This document shows, piece by piece, positions 26,500 through 36,065 of a stretch of DNA of 64,000 nt (positions within the stretch are counted from its first letter, which is position 1; every line of letters starts with the position of its first letter). The position numbers were made by a program, and so were the translations under genes. Source of the stretch: CAWEPK01 sp049521495 (GTDB lineage Bacteria; Desulfobacterota; Syntrophorhabdia; Syntrophorhabdales; WCHB1-27). Below the pieces are notes generated by a model, which was not told the origin of the DNA, ran no database searches, and worked only from the letters and a program-made list of their open reading frames with translations. The stretch is taken from the NCBI GenBank assembly GCA_049521495.1, contig JBEKOT010000002.1:1-64000 (forward strand). Direction: 5' to 3'.

Positions 26500-26841
26500 T
26501 CATTGAAGGCTCTTGATCTCCCCAGTCTCTCTAATGAGCACCGGATAACCGCCCAGGGAGGCAGGGATGCGCGATCGGGCCTCGGGAGTCAGCGCGGACA
26601 CATACACGTAGATGCAGGGCCGGCCGTCGCAGAGACCCTGGCCGGTGCCGACAACGCCCGGGATCGACATGAGCCGCGGCGTCTGGCGCGCAAGAACCTC
26701 CTCGATTGTCTCCGGGCCGGCCCTCATCTCAGCCTCCCTCGGACAACACCCGTGGACCGGACAAAGGGCAAGACTGAGACCTGTCAGGAGCACCGCCAAT
26801 AGCGTCCTTATTCGGCATCTCCCTTCCCCCTCCATTTCCAC
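26500..26841 (-). CDS. secreted copy of the adjacent protease's N-terminal domain
   Basis: A 113-residue protein with a signal sequence (hydrophobic LLAVLLTGLSLALC, then a Cys-rich CPVHGCC that may make it a lipoprotein). Residues 50-112 clearly resemble residues about 70-133 of the protease encoded just before it: both read LM-P-VVGT--GL-DG-P-I-V, then IP, PV and TGEI. Its GTG/ATG start follows the protease stop directly, so the pair is co-translated. A propeptide-like standalone domain beside a protease suggests an inhibitor, chaperone or localisation role; that is inference. Confidence 0.6.
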   Translation of the reverse strand: MEMEGEGRCRIRTLLAVLLTGLSLALCPVHGCCPREAEMRAGPETIEEVLARQTPRLMSIPGVVGTGQGLCDGRPCIYVYVSALTPEARSRIPASLGGYPVLIRETGEIKSLQ

Positions 26842-27939
26842 CTACTTGCCGTCTACGGTCACATTGAAGCTCGACAGCACTGCGCCGATCGGGTTGGCGA
26901 AGGCGTAGGTTCCCGTTCTATTTCCGGCAAACAACAAGCCGACCGGGTTCGCGGCGGTATTGTTAGTTACAAGCAAAGAACCCGAATCTCCCGCCTTTAT
27001 GAAGGACTTAGGTGAGTAGACGGCGATCTGGTTCACAAAAGTGGCCGTACCCGAGCTATAGCTTACGTTTATCGTCGCATTGATTGCCTGGATTGCTCCG
27101 GTCGCCAAAGATGTAGTCCTCCCGTACTTCTGGACCGCCTGGCCGATCTTCGCGGAAGCGACAGCCGAGGCCGGCATACCGTACCCCCCTTTCGGCGTGC
27201 CCTTGCCGAGACGGTCGGTGTCCGACAAGGCAATGGCACAGTCTACCACATTAGTCGTCCCCGGCGTAAAATGGATGGGTACATATGCAGAGAGGCTACC
27301 GATGGCGTTCCCGGTGTTTACTTTGCAGCCCGTGTCGTAGACGCCCGGCTGGACGACAAGGCTGCCCGTCGGCGCAAGGTTCTCAAGAGCAAAAACATGG
27401 TTGTTGCTCAACGCATAGACGCTGCCGGCCCCGTCTTTCACCCTCGCGCTAATGGTCCCTGCAAGGCACTGCCCGATATTCCCCGTGGAGACCCCGATCG
27501 GTACGGGCCTGGGGAAATAGCCGGAGGGGTTCACAGCGGCATTTGACGGCATGGCCAGGATCTCTCCGGTGACAAGGGCGACCACCGGAGTGTTCTCTAT
27601 CCTATCGGGAATTACCCCCGCCTGAGCCGTCCCTCTTGTAAAAACCACGATGGCAGGCGTCTCTCCATCCCCCAACCCAACGGCAGTTCCGACGACATCG
27701 GGCAAGGCCATCAAAGCATGATGGTGCTTCTCCCTCAGGTCGATAACCGCCCGAACCAGCGGATCGGCTTCGTCAAAATCTCCTCTATCGATTCCTGTGA
27801 CAACGATTCCGCTGGTGATCCGCGCCTCCGCTCCGCCGGCCTGGATATACGGGAGGCCTTCCGCCATCACTGCGGCGGACAAAAGACAGAGCAGGGCGGC
27901 GATCGGACGCAAACTACGAAATTGAAAAAAGAGTCTCAT
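26842..27939 (-). CDS. secreted trypsin-like serine protease with N-terminal domain
   Basis: A 365-residue exported protein. Residues 1-26 are a signal peptide (AALLCLLSAAVMA). Residues 65-135 form a domain shared with the next gene. The protease domain (about 150-360) has His in ALSNNHVFA, Asp in NVVDCAIAL and Ser in KAGDSGSLL, a complete catalytic triad. The Gly-Asp-Ser-Gly context is chymotrypsin-like, and relatives include nucleopore-type and phage-tail-linked serine proteases. It acts outside the inner membrane. Cleavage target unknown. Confidence 0.8.
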   Translation of the reverse strand: MRLFFQFRSLRPIAALLCLLSAAVMAEGLPYIQAGGAEARITSGIVVTGIDRGDFDEADPLVRAVIDLREKHHHALMALPDVVGTAVGLGDGETPAIVVFTRGTAQAGVIPDRIENTPVVALVTGEILAMPSNAAVNPSGYFPRPVPIGVSTGNIGQCLAGTISARVKDGAGSVYALSNNHVFALENLAPTGSLVVQPGVYDTGCKVNTGNAIGSLSAYVPIHFTPGTTNVVDCAIALSDTDRLGKGTPKGGYGMPASAVASAKIGQAVQKYGRTTSLATGAIQAINATINVSYSSGTATFVNQIAVYSPKSFIKAGDSGSLLVTNNTAANPVGLLFAGNRTGTYAFANPIGAVLSSFNVTVDGK

Positions 27940-28121
27940 GATAAACCTCTCTCTCGGTTGTCGGGCCTTTGGGTCTCTCCCCGTTCAATCATCTTTCAGC
28001 AATGGATGTGCCAGAATGTAAAACGTTGATATTTCGAGAAAAAGATGTGCCTTTAAGCCGGCAGGACTGTAAAGAAATCGGGCGGGTTGTAAGATAACCC
28101 GACACCTTGCGGCGCTTTCGG

Positions 28122-30746
28122 CTATGCTCTTTTGATTTTCATTCTCTCCGGCCAGTTCTTTAAGCGATCGCGCCCTTCTTCCTTTGCGGAGTAAAGGAGC
28201 CGGTCGGCGAGGCGGACCAGGTCCGAGGACCTCTGCTGCCTCTCCGGTACGAGTGTCGCCACGCCATAGCTCATTGTGAGGCGGTCCCCACCGGGTGAGC
28301 AAGGATGCTGTATAGCGAGGCGGCCTATGCGTTTCATGATCTTGTTAGCTATTGCCACGGCCCCATCGGGGTCTGTGTCCGTGAGGATACACGCAAATTC
28401 TTCACCCCCATAGCGGGCCGCCAGATCCCCCGCACGCCTTACGACACTCGATATAACCCCTGCTACCCGGCGCAGGCAGTCATCTCCGGCCATGTGCCCG
28501 CAGCGGTCGTTGAACTCCTTGAAATAATCGATATCCATGAGGATGAGCGAGAGATAGGATCCCTGGCGCAAGGCACTGCGCCATTCCCGTTCGAGAAGCT
28601 CGTCGAAGCGCCGCCTGTTGGAAAGGCCCGTAAGGCCGTCAGTGTTCGACAAAGTCTCGAGCATGTCCCAGTAGCGTCTCATCTCGGTAATGTCGCGGAA
28701 TTTCCAGATCCTGCCGTACTGCTCCCCGTCTTTGCCGAGAACGGGGTGGGAGCTGGCGTCAATCACCGTCCCGTCCTTCAGCTCAAACTCTCCCCGGACC
28801 GTTTCTTCGGGGTGCCTATGGACACGGACGATCATATCGTAGAAACCCTTGGGGTTCTTTATCGCAGCCATTACATAATGGATCTTCTCCTCTTCGTCCC
28901 CATGGGTAACGATGTTCTGGGGGATCTTCCACATCTCTATCATCCGCCGGCTTTCCAAGACTTTCGGCCTTCTGCTGTCGACAATAAGGATACCGTCGTC
29001 GGAGGAGCGCACCATGGCCTGGAGGAACGTCGTCTTCCAGAGAAGCTCTTCCTCACGGATCGTCCTGTCGGTTATGTCGAGGAGCGTCCCGATTATCGCA
29101 GGCTTCCCCTGATAGACCGTACGGGAGCCATAAGCCTCGACGCATTTGACCTGCCCGCTCTTCGTGACTATCCTGAAGCTGAAATTCACGGAATCGACCT
29201 CTCCCGAAATTCTTTTCCGGATGTTCTCCTCTACCAGAGCCAGGTCGTCGGGATGGACCACGTCTTTCGGTCCTTTCAGGTTGACGAGCTCCTCTAGCGG
29301 GTAGCCGAATATCTCTGCAAGGCGTCCGTTGGCGTACTTGAAAAGGCCGTTATGGATGAGGTAGACGCCCACCAGTGCTTTTTCTACGAGGTTCCTGAAC
29401 TTGCCCTCCGACTCGCGGAGGGCCTCTTCCGTCTTTTTCAGCTCCGTGATATCCTGCGTGACTCCTTCATAATAGAGGATCTCTCCCTGCCGTCCGCGCA
29501 CCACGTGGGCGTTCATGGAGATCCAGAAGACACTGCCGTCCTTGCGGCGCCGCTTCGATTTGAAATTCCGGACTTCGCCGTCTCTCTCGATCTGCTCGGT
29601 GAATCGCGCTCGGCCGTCCGGTTCGACGTATAGCTGCTGCGGTGTGACTGAACGCATCATCTCGTCGGGAGACCTGTAACCATGCATCCGGGCGTGGGCG
29701 GGGTTGACGCTGATGTAGCGCCCGGCGGGTGTGCTCTGGAAAATTCCCTCGAAAGCGTTTTCAAAGATATTCCTGTAGCGCTCCTCCGATTCCCGGAGCC
29801 GTGCCTCGGCCTCCTTGCGCTCCGTGATGTCCCTCGATACAGTGTATAAAATCTCCCTGCCCCCTATCGGTACCACAGTCTGGGACATCTCGACCCAGAA
29901 TTCTTTGCCGGTAAAGGTGCATCGAAGCCATTCGAAGTGGTTGCATCCCTGCCGCAGGGTAGCCGCATTCAACTCCCTGGCAGCATCGCGCGAGAGGCGG
30001 CCGTCGGGCTGCCTCTCGGGCGCTATATCCCACGGGGAAAGCCCGATCAAGCGGTCCTTGCCCGCGCACCCCATCTGCCTGAGGGCGGCGGCGTTGCAGT
30101 CCACATAAGTTTCTCCGTCTAAAAGGAAAATGGGGTCGGGCGAGTTCTCGAAAAGAAGCCTGAACTTCTCCGCCCCTTCGTCGGCGGCCTGCTCGGCCGC
30201 CTTCCGCTCGGTTGTATCGGTGAGGAAGCAGAGCGTAGCAGTCTTACCGTCCCAGCGTATCAGGACTGCGTACAAATCGACCCATCGGATGGCGCCGTCC
30301 CTGCGGACAATGCGGAACAGGTAAGTTCCGGGAAGTTCTTCCCCTCTCAGGCGGCGCCGCCAATGTTCGAGGACCATCTCCCGGTCGTCGGGATGGATCA
30401 AGTCGGCCATGGACTCCCCTAGCGGCTCATCCGGAGGAAGGCCGAGGAGAGCGCAGGCTGCGGGGTTGCGGAGTACGACCCTCTCGTCTGCGACGACAAA
30501 TATCGCTTCGTCCGCCTTTTCGAAAAGGTCGCGCCGTCCCTTCTTGCTCTTTCTCAGGCCGCCTTCCGCCTGCCGGTTCGCAGCCGCGGCTTGTCCGTCC
30601 TCAAGCGGCGCCGAAGGGTAGGGCCGAACGTGACGCCTCTTTTTGCAAGCCCGCTCTTCCACGGGCGTAGGCGGCGCATGCGCGCGGCCCCCGCTGGCGC
30701 ACCTTGCGCCGGTCTTCAGCCGGTGTTCACGACGCCTCTTTTCCAT
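28122..30746 (-). CDS. five-PAS diguanylate cyclase
   Basis: An 874-residue signalling protein without membrane segments. After a basic N-terminal stretch come five PAS/PAC units (starting near residues 75, 195, 315, 440 and 565; PAC ends read DTTERK, DITERK, DITELK, DITDRT, DITEMR). A GGDEF domain fills residues 690-865 (NTDGLTGLSNRRRFDELL). The active site is GGEEF at 780-784 and the product-inhibition site RxxD lies five residues before it, so it should make cyclic di-GMP and be feedback-inhibited. Several PAS domains suggest redox, light or ligand sensing. No effector is linked nearby. Confidence 0.92.
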   Translation of the reverse strand: MEKRRREHRLKTGARCASGGRAHAPPTPVEERACKKRRHVRPYPSAPLEDGQAAAANRQAEGGLRKSKKGRRDLFEKADEAIFVVADERVVLRNPAACALLGLPPDEPLGESMADLIHPDDREMVLEHWRRRLRGEELPGTYLFRIVRRDGAIRWVDLYAVLIRWDGKTATLCFLTDTTERKAAEQAADEGAEKFRLLFENSPDPIFLLDGETYVDCNAAALRQMGCAGKDRLIGLSPWDIAPERQPDGRLSRDAARELNAATLRQGCNHFEWLRCTFTGKEFWVEMSQTVVPIGGREILYTVSRDITERKEAEARLRESEERYRNIFENAFEGIFQSTPAGRYISVNPAHARMHGYRSPDEMMRSVTPQQLYVEPDGRARFTEQIERDGEVRNFKSKRRRKDGSVFWISMNAHVVRGRQGEILYYEGVTQDITELKKTEEALRESEGKFRNLVEKALVGVYLIHNGLFKYANGRLAEIFGYPLEELVNLKGPKDVVHPDDLALVEENIRKRISGEVDSVNFSFRIVTKSGQVKCVEAYGSRTVYQGKPAIIGTLLDITDRTIREEELLWKTTFLQAMVRSSDDGILIVDSRRPKVLESRRMIEMWKIPQNIVTHGDEEEKIHYVMAAIKNPKGFYDMIVRVHRHPEETVRGEFELKDGTVIDASSHPVLGKDGEQYGRIWKFRDITEMRRYWDMLETLSNTDGLTGLSNRRRFDELLEREWRSALRQGSYLSLILMDIDYFKEFNDRCGHMAGDDCLRRVAGVISSVVRRAGDLAARYGGEEFACILTDTDPDGAVAIANKIMKRIGRLAIQHPCSPGGDRLTMSYGVATLVPERQQRSSDLVRLADRLLYSAKEEGRDRLKNWPERMKIKRA

Positions 30747-30866
30747 ACTTCCATATTATCGACGGAAATAGAAAAAGCTAAAGGGAGGGCTTGTATTCGG
30801 CGCCGCTCTCCGGTTCGGATAGCGAGCGACGGCCCACCCGCCACTCTGCCCTTGTGTTCAAGTGCG

Positions 30867-31424
30867 TCACGGCAGGTATGGCTTTCCGAAGTTATCGAGG
30901 TAGGCAATTTCTTTCAAGGCCTTACGCGGCGTCTTTTGCGGAGTGGTAATGAAATGACCGACAGGGGTGAGGGAAACGATGGAATACCCCTCGGGTACAC
31001 AAAGAATCTCTTCTGCTTTTCGCGCGTCGAAGGCGCCTACATGGCACGTTCCGAGGCCCAGGTTCCAGGCGGCGAGAACGACGTGCTCCATGGCAATGCC
31101 TGCGTCATACATGAACCAATCGCCCTTATCCGTTGCAGGCACACCTTTGTATATGCCCGATGCCCCTCTTAAGGCAGCCAGACATATGGTGACAGGGGCA
31201 TCGACTATCGCCTGGCGGCAGGGGTTCTTTGCTGTGAGGGTCTCGGCGAGTCTTCGCTTCGTCTCTCCGTCTTTAACTATGATGAATCGCCAAACTTGCG
31301 TGTTCGCCCACGAGGGGGCAAGGCTGGCCGCTTCAAGGACTTCCCGGATCAGCGCGTCGGGTATGGGATCCTTTAAGAAGGTTCTTACGCTCTTTCTTTC
31401 TTTGATCACAGTCATCAGTTCCAT
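30867..31424 (-). CDS. nitroreductase-family FMN oxidoreductase
   Basis: A 185-residue protein with the nitroreductase start (VIKERKSVRTFLKDPIP), FMN-contact segment SLAPSWANTQVWRFIIV and a C-terminal GHF strand. It would be a cytosolic dimer that reduces nitro, quinone or flavin substrates with NAD(P)H. GAGAGGTGAGC precedes the ATG. Divergent from the epimerase gene. Confidence 0.88.
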   Translation of the reverse strand: MELMTVIKERKSVRTFLKDPIPDALIREVLEAASLAPSWANTQVWRFIIVKDGETKRRLAETLTAKNPCRQAIVDAPVTICLAALRGASGIYKGVPATDKGDWFMYDAGIAMEHVVLAAWNLGLGTCHVGAFDARKAEEILCVPEGYSIVSLTPVGHFITTPQKTPRKALKEIAYLDNFGKPYLP

Positions 31425-31637
31425 TTGCTCACCTCTCGAACGTCCCGGCAGTACCTTGGTGCTCCCTATCCTCGCCGGCGCCTTCCGAACCTGCCGCTCA
31501 AGTTCATCCGGGCCTCTCCTTCGGACTTTACGGTTATTTTACCATATTGCAAGAAATGGCGGGCCTGTCAGCGCAAAACCGTTGACTTTTTACTTCCCTT
31601 TGTAGCGCCCGTCGATTATACTTCTCCCGGAGGTCCG

Positions 31638-32609
31638 ATGAAGATACTGGTTACGGGAGGATGCGGTTTTATCGCTTCCCATGTGGCTGACGCATATATA
31701 GCAGCCGGCCACGACGTCGCAATAGTTGACGATCTGTCGACGGGGAAGATGGCGAACAAACCCGAAGGTGCGCGGTTCCATAAAGTGAATATCTGCGACC
31801 CCGCTGTCGAGGACATTTTCAGGATGGAGGAGCCCGACATCGTCAACCACCACGCGGCCCAGATATCCGTCCCCCTCTCGGTGCAGGAGCCTCTGATCGA
31901 TGCGGAGGTGAACATAAAAGGCACCATCAGGCTCCTCGAGCTGTCGAGAAAGCACGGCGTAAAACGGTTCATATTTTCCTCGACGGGCGGCGCCATTTAT
32001 GGAGAGGCGGACGTTGTCCCTACGGCTGAAGATTACCCGCCGCAGCCCGCTTCGCCGTATGCCATAGCGAAGTTTTCTGCTGAGAACTACATAAGGTTTT
32101 ACGGCAGCCAGTACGGAATGAGTTACACGTGCCTGAGATACGCGAATGTCTACGGGCCGAGGCAGATTCCCCACGGAGAGGCGGGGGTGGTGGCGATCTT
32201 CACCGAGACTCTCCTCAAGGGGCGTCTGCCCACGATCAACCATTTTCCCGGCGAGCCCGAAGGGATGGTGCGTGATTACTGCTACGTGAAAGACGTAGCC
32301 TCGGCGAGCATCATGGCAACCACGGGAGGGAAGACGGGCATCTTCAACATCGGCACGGGCAGGGGCACGAGGACGAGGGAGCTCTACATGCGTATAGCGG
32401 AGGCGTTGCAAGAGAAAGGCATCGCTCTGCCCGACGGGTTCAAAACACCTCCCACGGCAGAGGCTCGGGGGGGCGATATCCGGGTGAGCACCCTGAAAGT
32501 GGAGAAGGCCAAGGAAGAGCTTGGCTTCGAGGCAATGCACGACCTGGCATCGGGGCTCTCCGAAACAATCGACTGGTATCTGGCTCAAAATAAGAAGCAA
32601 GACAGGTGA
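31638..32609 (+). CDS. NAD-dependent nucleotide-sugar epimerase (GalE-like)
   Basis: A 323-residue extended short-chain dehydrogenase/reductase. The NAD-binding motif is TGGCGFIASH at the N terminus, the Ser/Thr of the catalytic set lies in FSSTGGAIYGE, and Tyr-x3-Lys is in SPYAIAKF. The substrate loop contains RYANVYGPRQ. It probably interconverts UDP-sugars (UDP-glucose/galactose or UDP-glucuronate). GGAGG lies just before ATG 31638; the longer upstream frame is not supported. It is the last chromosomal gene before the island. Confidence 0.88.
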   Translation: MKILVTGGCGFIASHVADAYIAAGHDVAIVDDLSTGKMANKPEGARFHKVNICDPAVEDIFRMEEPDIVNHHAAQISVPLSVQEPLIDAEVNIKGTIRLLELSRKHGVKRFIFSSTGGAIYGEADVVPTAEDYPPQPASPYAIAKFSAENYIRFYGSQYGMSYTCLRYANVYGPRQIPHGEAGVVAIFTETLLKGRLPTINHFPGEPEGMVRDYCYVKDVASASIMATTGGKTGIFNIGTGRGTRTRELYMRIAEALQEKGIALPDGFKTPPTAEARGGDIRVSTLKVEKAKEELGFEAMHDLASGLSETIDWYLAQNKKQDR

Positions 32610-32620
32610 TCCCCCGGCCG

Positions 32621-32631
32621 GACATTACGCC
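32621..32631 (+). repeat. left 11-bp direct repeat (possible att core)
   Basis: GACATTACGCC, repeated identically at 41954-41964. It abuts the acceptor side of the tRNA-Leu fragment. An 11-mer repeat can occur by chance in a 64-kb window; position is the main support. Confidence 0.4.
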
Positions 32632-32633
32632 AC

Positions 32634-32673
32634 GGGATTTGAACCCCTACGGTTTAACCCGCTGGATCCTAAG
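32634..32673 (-). pseudogene. 3' half of tRNA-Leu(UAG), integration scar
   Basis: On the minus strand the sequence reads anticodon loop CTTAGGA (anticodon TAG), anticodon-stem 3' strand TCCAG, a class II variable arm GCGGGTTAAACCGT, then the T arm ending TTCAAATCCC. The 5' half is missing: upstream bases do not pair with TCCAG, and the acceptor stem is lost. Homology starting exactly at the anticodon loop is a common footprint of integrases that recombine within tRNA genes. No full tRNA-Leu is in the window. Confidence 0.6.
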
Positions 32674-32898
32674 GGCATAAAACACCGGAAACGAGACTCC
32701 ATCAAAACCCGCGCAATTCCTTACAATCCATTCATTATCAAAGGCTTTCCGGTTTTCCCTGTATCGGTAGGAATCGGCCCAAAACGGCTACATACTGACC
32801 ACCACGGGCATAAAACAGACATAACGGAAACTCTATGTCCCGGCGGCGTAGATCAACTTAGTAAATCGACTTTACCAGCTTTACCAGAGGTTAACTAA

Positions 32899-33501
32899 AT
32901 GCCTAAGCCGAAGATCGATAAAGTCAAATTATCTGAGCTACTTAGGGCAGGTAAATCGCAGAAACAGATTGCTCAACTCTTCGGCGTCAGCGAGGGCGCC
33001 GTCTCGAAGGCGAAGAAGGAGCTCAACATCTCCGTCGTCAAAAACATTGCCTTGGAATCTGCCCACAGGGTGGTCGAGAAGAACCTGAACGCCGTGGAGC
33101 AACTACAGAAGATCAACGGCTATGCGAATGAACTCCTTGACCTTCTCATGCGATGGAGCCGCGGAGACGATGAGGCGCTGCAAATCCTCGAATCCCAGGT
33201 GAAAAAAGTCAAGCGGGGCAGTAAAGAAGAACCGGAAGAGGTCCTGGAGTACAAGTTCAAGGACCCCCGCGAACTCGCCCTTAAGGCCATGGCCGAAATA
33301 CGAGGGCAATTGTCCCTGCAGCTCGATATCTTTAAGACGCTCTACGACGTGGAGGCCATAGCGGAATTTCAGAGAGAAGTACTCGAAGCGATTGGGGAGG
33401 TTAGTGCCGATGTCAGAGATAGGATTATTAGGCGTCTCAAGGAAGGCGGAGCTTTACGACCGTCTGCTACAATCGATCGATCAGCGGTTCGGCTCGTCTG
33501 A
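32899..33501 (+). CDS. phage terminase small-subunit-like protein
   Basis: A 200-residue protein. Residues 1-45 carry a helix-turn-helix (LLRAGKSQKQIAQLFGVSEGAVSKAKKEL). A long helical middle with a charged VKKVKRGSKEEPEE linker and a C-terminal oligomerisation-like helix follow. DNA-binding HTH plus central helices directly ahead of, and overlapping, the large terminase gene fits TerS, which recognises the packaging site. Sequence similarity alone is weak. The tandem CTTTACCAG-type bases just upstream may belong to its leader. Confidence 0.6.
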   Translation: MPKPKIDKVKLSELLRAGKSQKQIAQLFGVSEGAVSKAKKELNISVVKNIALESAHRVVEKNLNAVEQLQKINGYANELLDLLMRWSRGDDEALQILESQVKKVKRGSKEEPEEVLEYKFKDPRELALKAMAEIRGQLSLQLDIFKTLYDVEAIAEFQREVLEAIGEVSADVRDRIIRRLKEGGALRPSATIDRSAVRLV

Positions 33502-34999
33502 TAGTGTTCGGCCTCTCGGGGAATGGGCCGCGTCGGTCCCTATCGTACTGGACGGGAAGCCCTTCACGTTCGAGAGACACGAATACCTCATCGACCCTTA
33601 CGCAGACACCCACCCGTACCAGGTGGAGGAGAAGGCTGCCCAGCTCGGTCTCACATCGAAGGCGATGCTTAAGGCGATCCACAGCGCCCGGTACCGCAAT
33701 TACCGGGGCATCCTCTACCTCTTCCCCAACAAGACGGACGTAACAGACTTCAGTAAGGGCCGGATCGACCCGCTCATCAATGACAACTCTGAGACAATAG
33801 GGAAATGGCTCAAGGACACGGACTCCGCGAACATAAAGCGCATCTGGAACTGCTTTCTTTATCTCCGCGGCATGACATCACGGGTGGGCCTGAAATCTGT
33901 GCCGGCCGACTTCATCATCTTTGACGAGCTGGACGAGGCCCCGCAGAACGCCGTCGACATGGCCATGGAGCGGATGGGCCACAGTGAATTCAAGGAGGTT
34001 TTCAAGCTCAGCAACCCGACCTTGCCCGATTATGGCATCGATAAAGCTTTCCAGGAGACCGACCAGCAGTACTGGCTCCTGAAGTGCGAGCGCTGCAGAG
34101 AGTATACCTGCCTGGAGGATACGTTCCCCGGTTGTCTCCTGGAGGTGGACGACGGCAGGGTCATCAGGGCCTGTCAGAATCCGAGGTGCAGGGGCGAGCT
34201 CAATCCCTCAATAGGAGAATGGGTGGCGAAGCGGCCTTCCATCACTGACAAGCGAGGCCGCCATTACTCCCAGCTCTTCAGTCACTTCGTTGAGCCGGCC
34301 GCAATCCTCCACCAGTTCAGGACCACGAGTAACCTCACCGACTTTTATAACCTCAAGATCGGGGTTGCCTACGTGGAAGCACATAACCGTCTGACCGTTC
34401 AAGAGGTCCTTTTCCTCTGCGGGAACGACGGTATAGCGAGCCAGGATCCGGGCCCCTGCTTCATGGGTGTTGACCAGGGCTCCGATCTCCACGTCGTCAT
34501 CGGCAAGAAAGCCCGGCAGAAGGCGGGGAAAGTCATGCACCTGGACGTTTACAAGGAATGGGAAGAGCTTGACGGGCTAATGAGAAACTTTCACGTTTCC
34601 CGGTGCGTGGTAGACGCTCTTCCTGAGACCAGAAACGCCAGGGCCTTCGCGCAACGGCATAAGGGCAAAGTCTACCTGAACTACTACAATGACCATCAGC
34701 GGGGATCGTACGCATGGAATGACGCTGAATTCATCGTGCAGTGCAACCGTACGGAGAGCCTCGACGCAAGCCACAAGGAGATAGCCGACCAAACCATTAT
34801 CCTCCCAAAAGAGTGTGAGATAGTGAAGACCTTCGCGGACCACCTCCACAATGCGGCCAAGAAGCTCGAGGAGGACGAGGAGACCGGCTCGAAGCGCTAC
34901 ATATACGTGAAGCTCGGGCCTGATCACTTCCGCCATGCGTTCAACTACGAGGCCATGGCCCGGCAGAGCAGCCCCATTTTCGTATTCGCAAACCTATAG
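33410..34999 (+). CDS. phage terminase large subunit (GpA-like)
   Basis: A 529-residue packaging motor. An ATPase domain occupies about 1-270, with Walker B FIIFDELDEAPQ followed by a coupling SNPTLP motif. A zinc-ribbon-like CERC...CQNPRCRG insert comes next. The RNase-H-like nuclease domain begins FMGVDQGSDLHVVIG, whose Asp pair would bind metal, with a further acidic site in VVDALPETRNA. ATG 33410 has GGGGAGG 9 nt upstream and overlaps the small-subunit gene by 92 bp in another frame, a usual TerS/TerL layout. No portal or capsid gene follows. Confidence 0.85.
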   Translation: MSEIGLLGVSRKAELYDRLLQSIDQRFGSSDSVRPLGEWAASVPIVLDGKPFTFERHEYLIDPYADTHPYQVEEKAAQLGLTSKAMLKAIHSARYRNYRGILYLFPNKTDVTDFSKGRIDPLINDNSETIGKWLKDTDSANIKRIWNCFLYLRGMTSRVGLKSVPADFIIFDELDEAPQNAVDMAMERMGHSEFKEVFKLSNPTLPDYGIDKAFQETDQQYWLLKCERCREYTCLEDTFPGCLLEVDDGRVIRACQNPRCRGELNPSIGEWVAKRPSITDKRGRHYSQLFSHFVEPAAILHQFRTTSNLTDFYNLKIGVAYVEAHNRLTVQEVLFLCGNDGIASQDPGPCFMGVDQGSDLHVVIGKKARQKAGKVMHLDVYKEWEELDGLMRNFHVSRCVVDALPETRNARAFAQRHKGKVYLNYYNDHQRGSYAWNDAEFIVQCNRTESLDASHKEIADQTIILPKECEIVKTFADHLHNAAKKLEEDEETGSKRYIYVKLGPDHFRHAFNYEAMARQSSPIFVFANL

Positions 35000-35011
35000 A
35001 GGAGGGCAGGA

Positions 35012-35722
35012 ATGAGCATTGTGGTGAAGGCAGAAAGGAATGAGAAGGGGTTAATAATCCACGAGATGGACAACGGCGAAAAGAAAGTGTATCAGGATAT
35101 CCGAGGCGGTATCAGTTGGCCGCTTATGGATGAGAACCTGCCCGCCTACTATTGCATTTATGGAGAGGAGCGGGTGCCTACCCCACCATGGGCGATAGGA
35201 ACCCCTCTCGACAGAGAACAGCCGCCAGGGCGGGGCAAGCTTTGCTTTCTGAGCGAATACGAGGCCCCTGATGCCCTTACATCGCTCGATGTGTTCTTTC
35301 AAAGGCTGACCGATGACACCACCCGCTACCTCTGTGAACACCTGTACGGCATAACGGAAAAACTTAAAGACGACGATTACAGCGGGTATGCCGAGGCCCT
35401 TCAGACCTTTGTCTATGAAAAGAAGACTCCCGGCAGACTGGAAGAGGCGCCATGGGTCGATCAACCGGCCCTAGGCATATACCACATCAATGCCTGGATA
35501 AAGAAAGGGCTGCTGGAGATCCCGCAGGGGTCCCTTCTGCTTGATCAGTTGCGAATGGTGCAGACAGATGCCGTGAAGGAGCTGCCGCGGAGACTCAATG
35601 CGGTGAATGCGCTACGGTTTGTCATTTGCAGCTTCGAGAAGAACAGACCGAACAGAAATTCCGGCTTCGTGCCCGACCGGGGTCCTGTCCACTACGGTGG
35701 AAGTGAAAGACGGCGACTCTGA
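35012..35722 (+). CDS. hypothetical phage-island protein
   Basis: A 236-residue protein behind AGAGGAGGG, 12 bp after the terminase and co-directional. No family recognised. It is soluble, slightly acidic, with no signal or membrane segment; visible parts are an N-terminal beta-like region (VVKAERNEKGLIIHEMDNGEKK), a helical middle (SLDVFFQRLTDDTTRYLCEHLYG) and a polar basic tail. Its place behind terL is where portal or head genes would sit, but it is too short for a portal. Confidence 0.55.
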   Translation: MSIVVKAERNEKGLIIHEMDNGEKKVYQDIRGGISWPLMDENLPAYYCIYGEERVPTPPWAIGTPLDREQPPGRGKLCFLSEYEAPDALTSLDVFFQRLTDDTTRYLCEHLYGITEKLKDDDYSGYAEALQTFVYEKKTPGRLEEAPWVDQPALGIYHINAWIKKGLLEIPQGSLLLDQLRMVQTDAVKELPRRLNAVNALRFVICSFEKNRPNRNSGFVPDRGPVHYGGSERRRL

Positions 35723-36065
35723 CATTGAAGACCTATTTCTGAGGGGACGGCACGGTGATTGCCGATGGTAGGCGCGCTGCAAGGAAGAACGAGGACCGGG
35801 GAATGACAAGCCCCCAGTAATCCCCCCTTGATTGGCGGTTCCACTTCACGGTAACTTCACAGTCAAAAAGGACATTTTCGCCCACTATTTTCTTAGTCAT
35901 GCCAGGGCGGAAGGTAGACCAAGGAGGGGGAGAAATCCCCTTCCCTGCTTCCCCTGGAGAGGGTACCTATCCTCACGAGTGCTTCCTGCCATCCGCAGTC
36001 TCGCTTTTCTTAACCTCGAAGATTGTCTTGATATGCAGCCGCTCTGATGGTAATGAATAAATGAG
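35723..36065. other. gap without a supported gene
   Basis: The 5' part continues a short frame overlapping the preceding gene that ends ...DLFLRGRHGDCRW, too short to call. The remainder is mixed-composition sequence in which I see no promoter, hairpin or RNA gene. Confidence 0.4.

Noticed and set aside
32621..32680. Complete tRNA-Leu gene at the island edge
   Set aside because: Only the anticodon loop to T arm can be recognised; no 5' acceptor, D arm or matching anticodon-stem strand is present.
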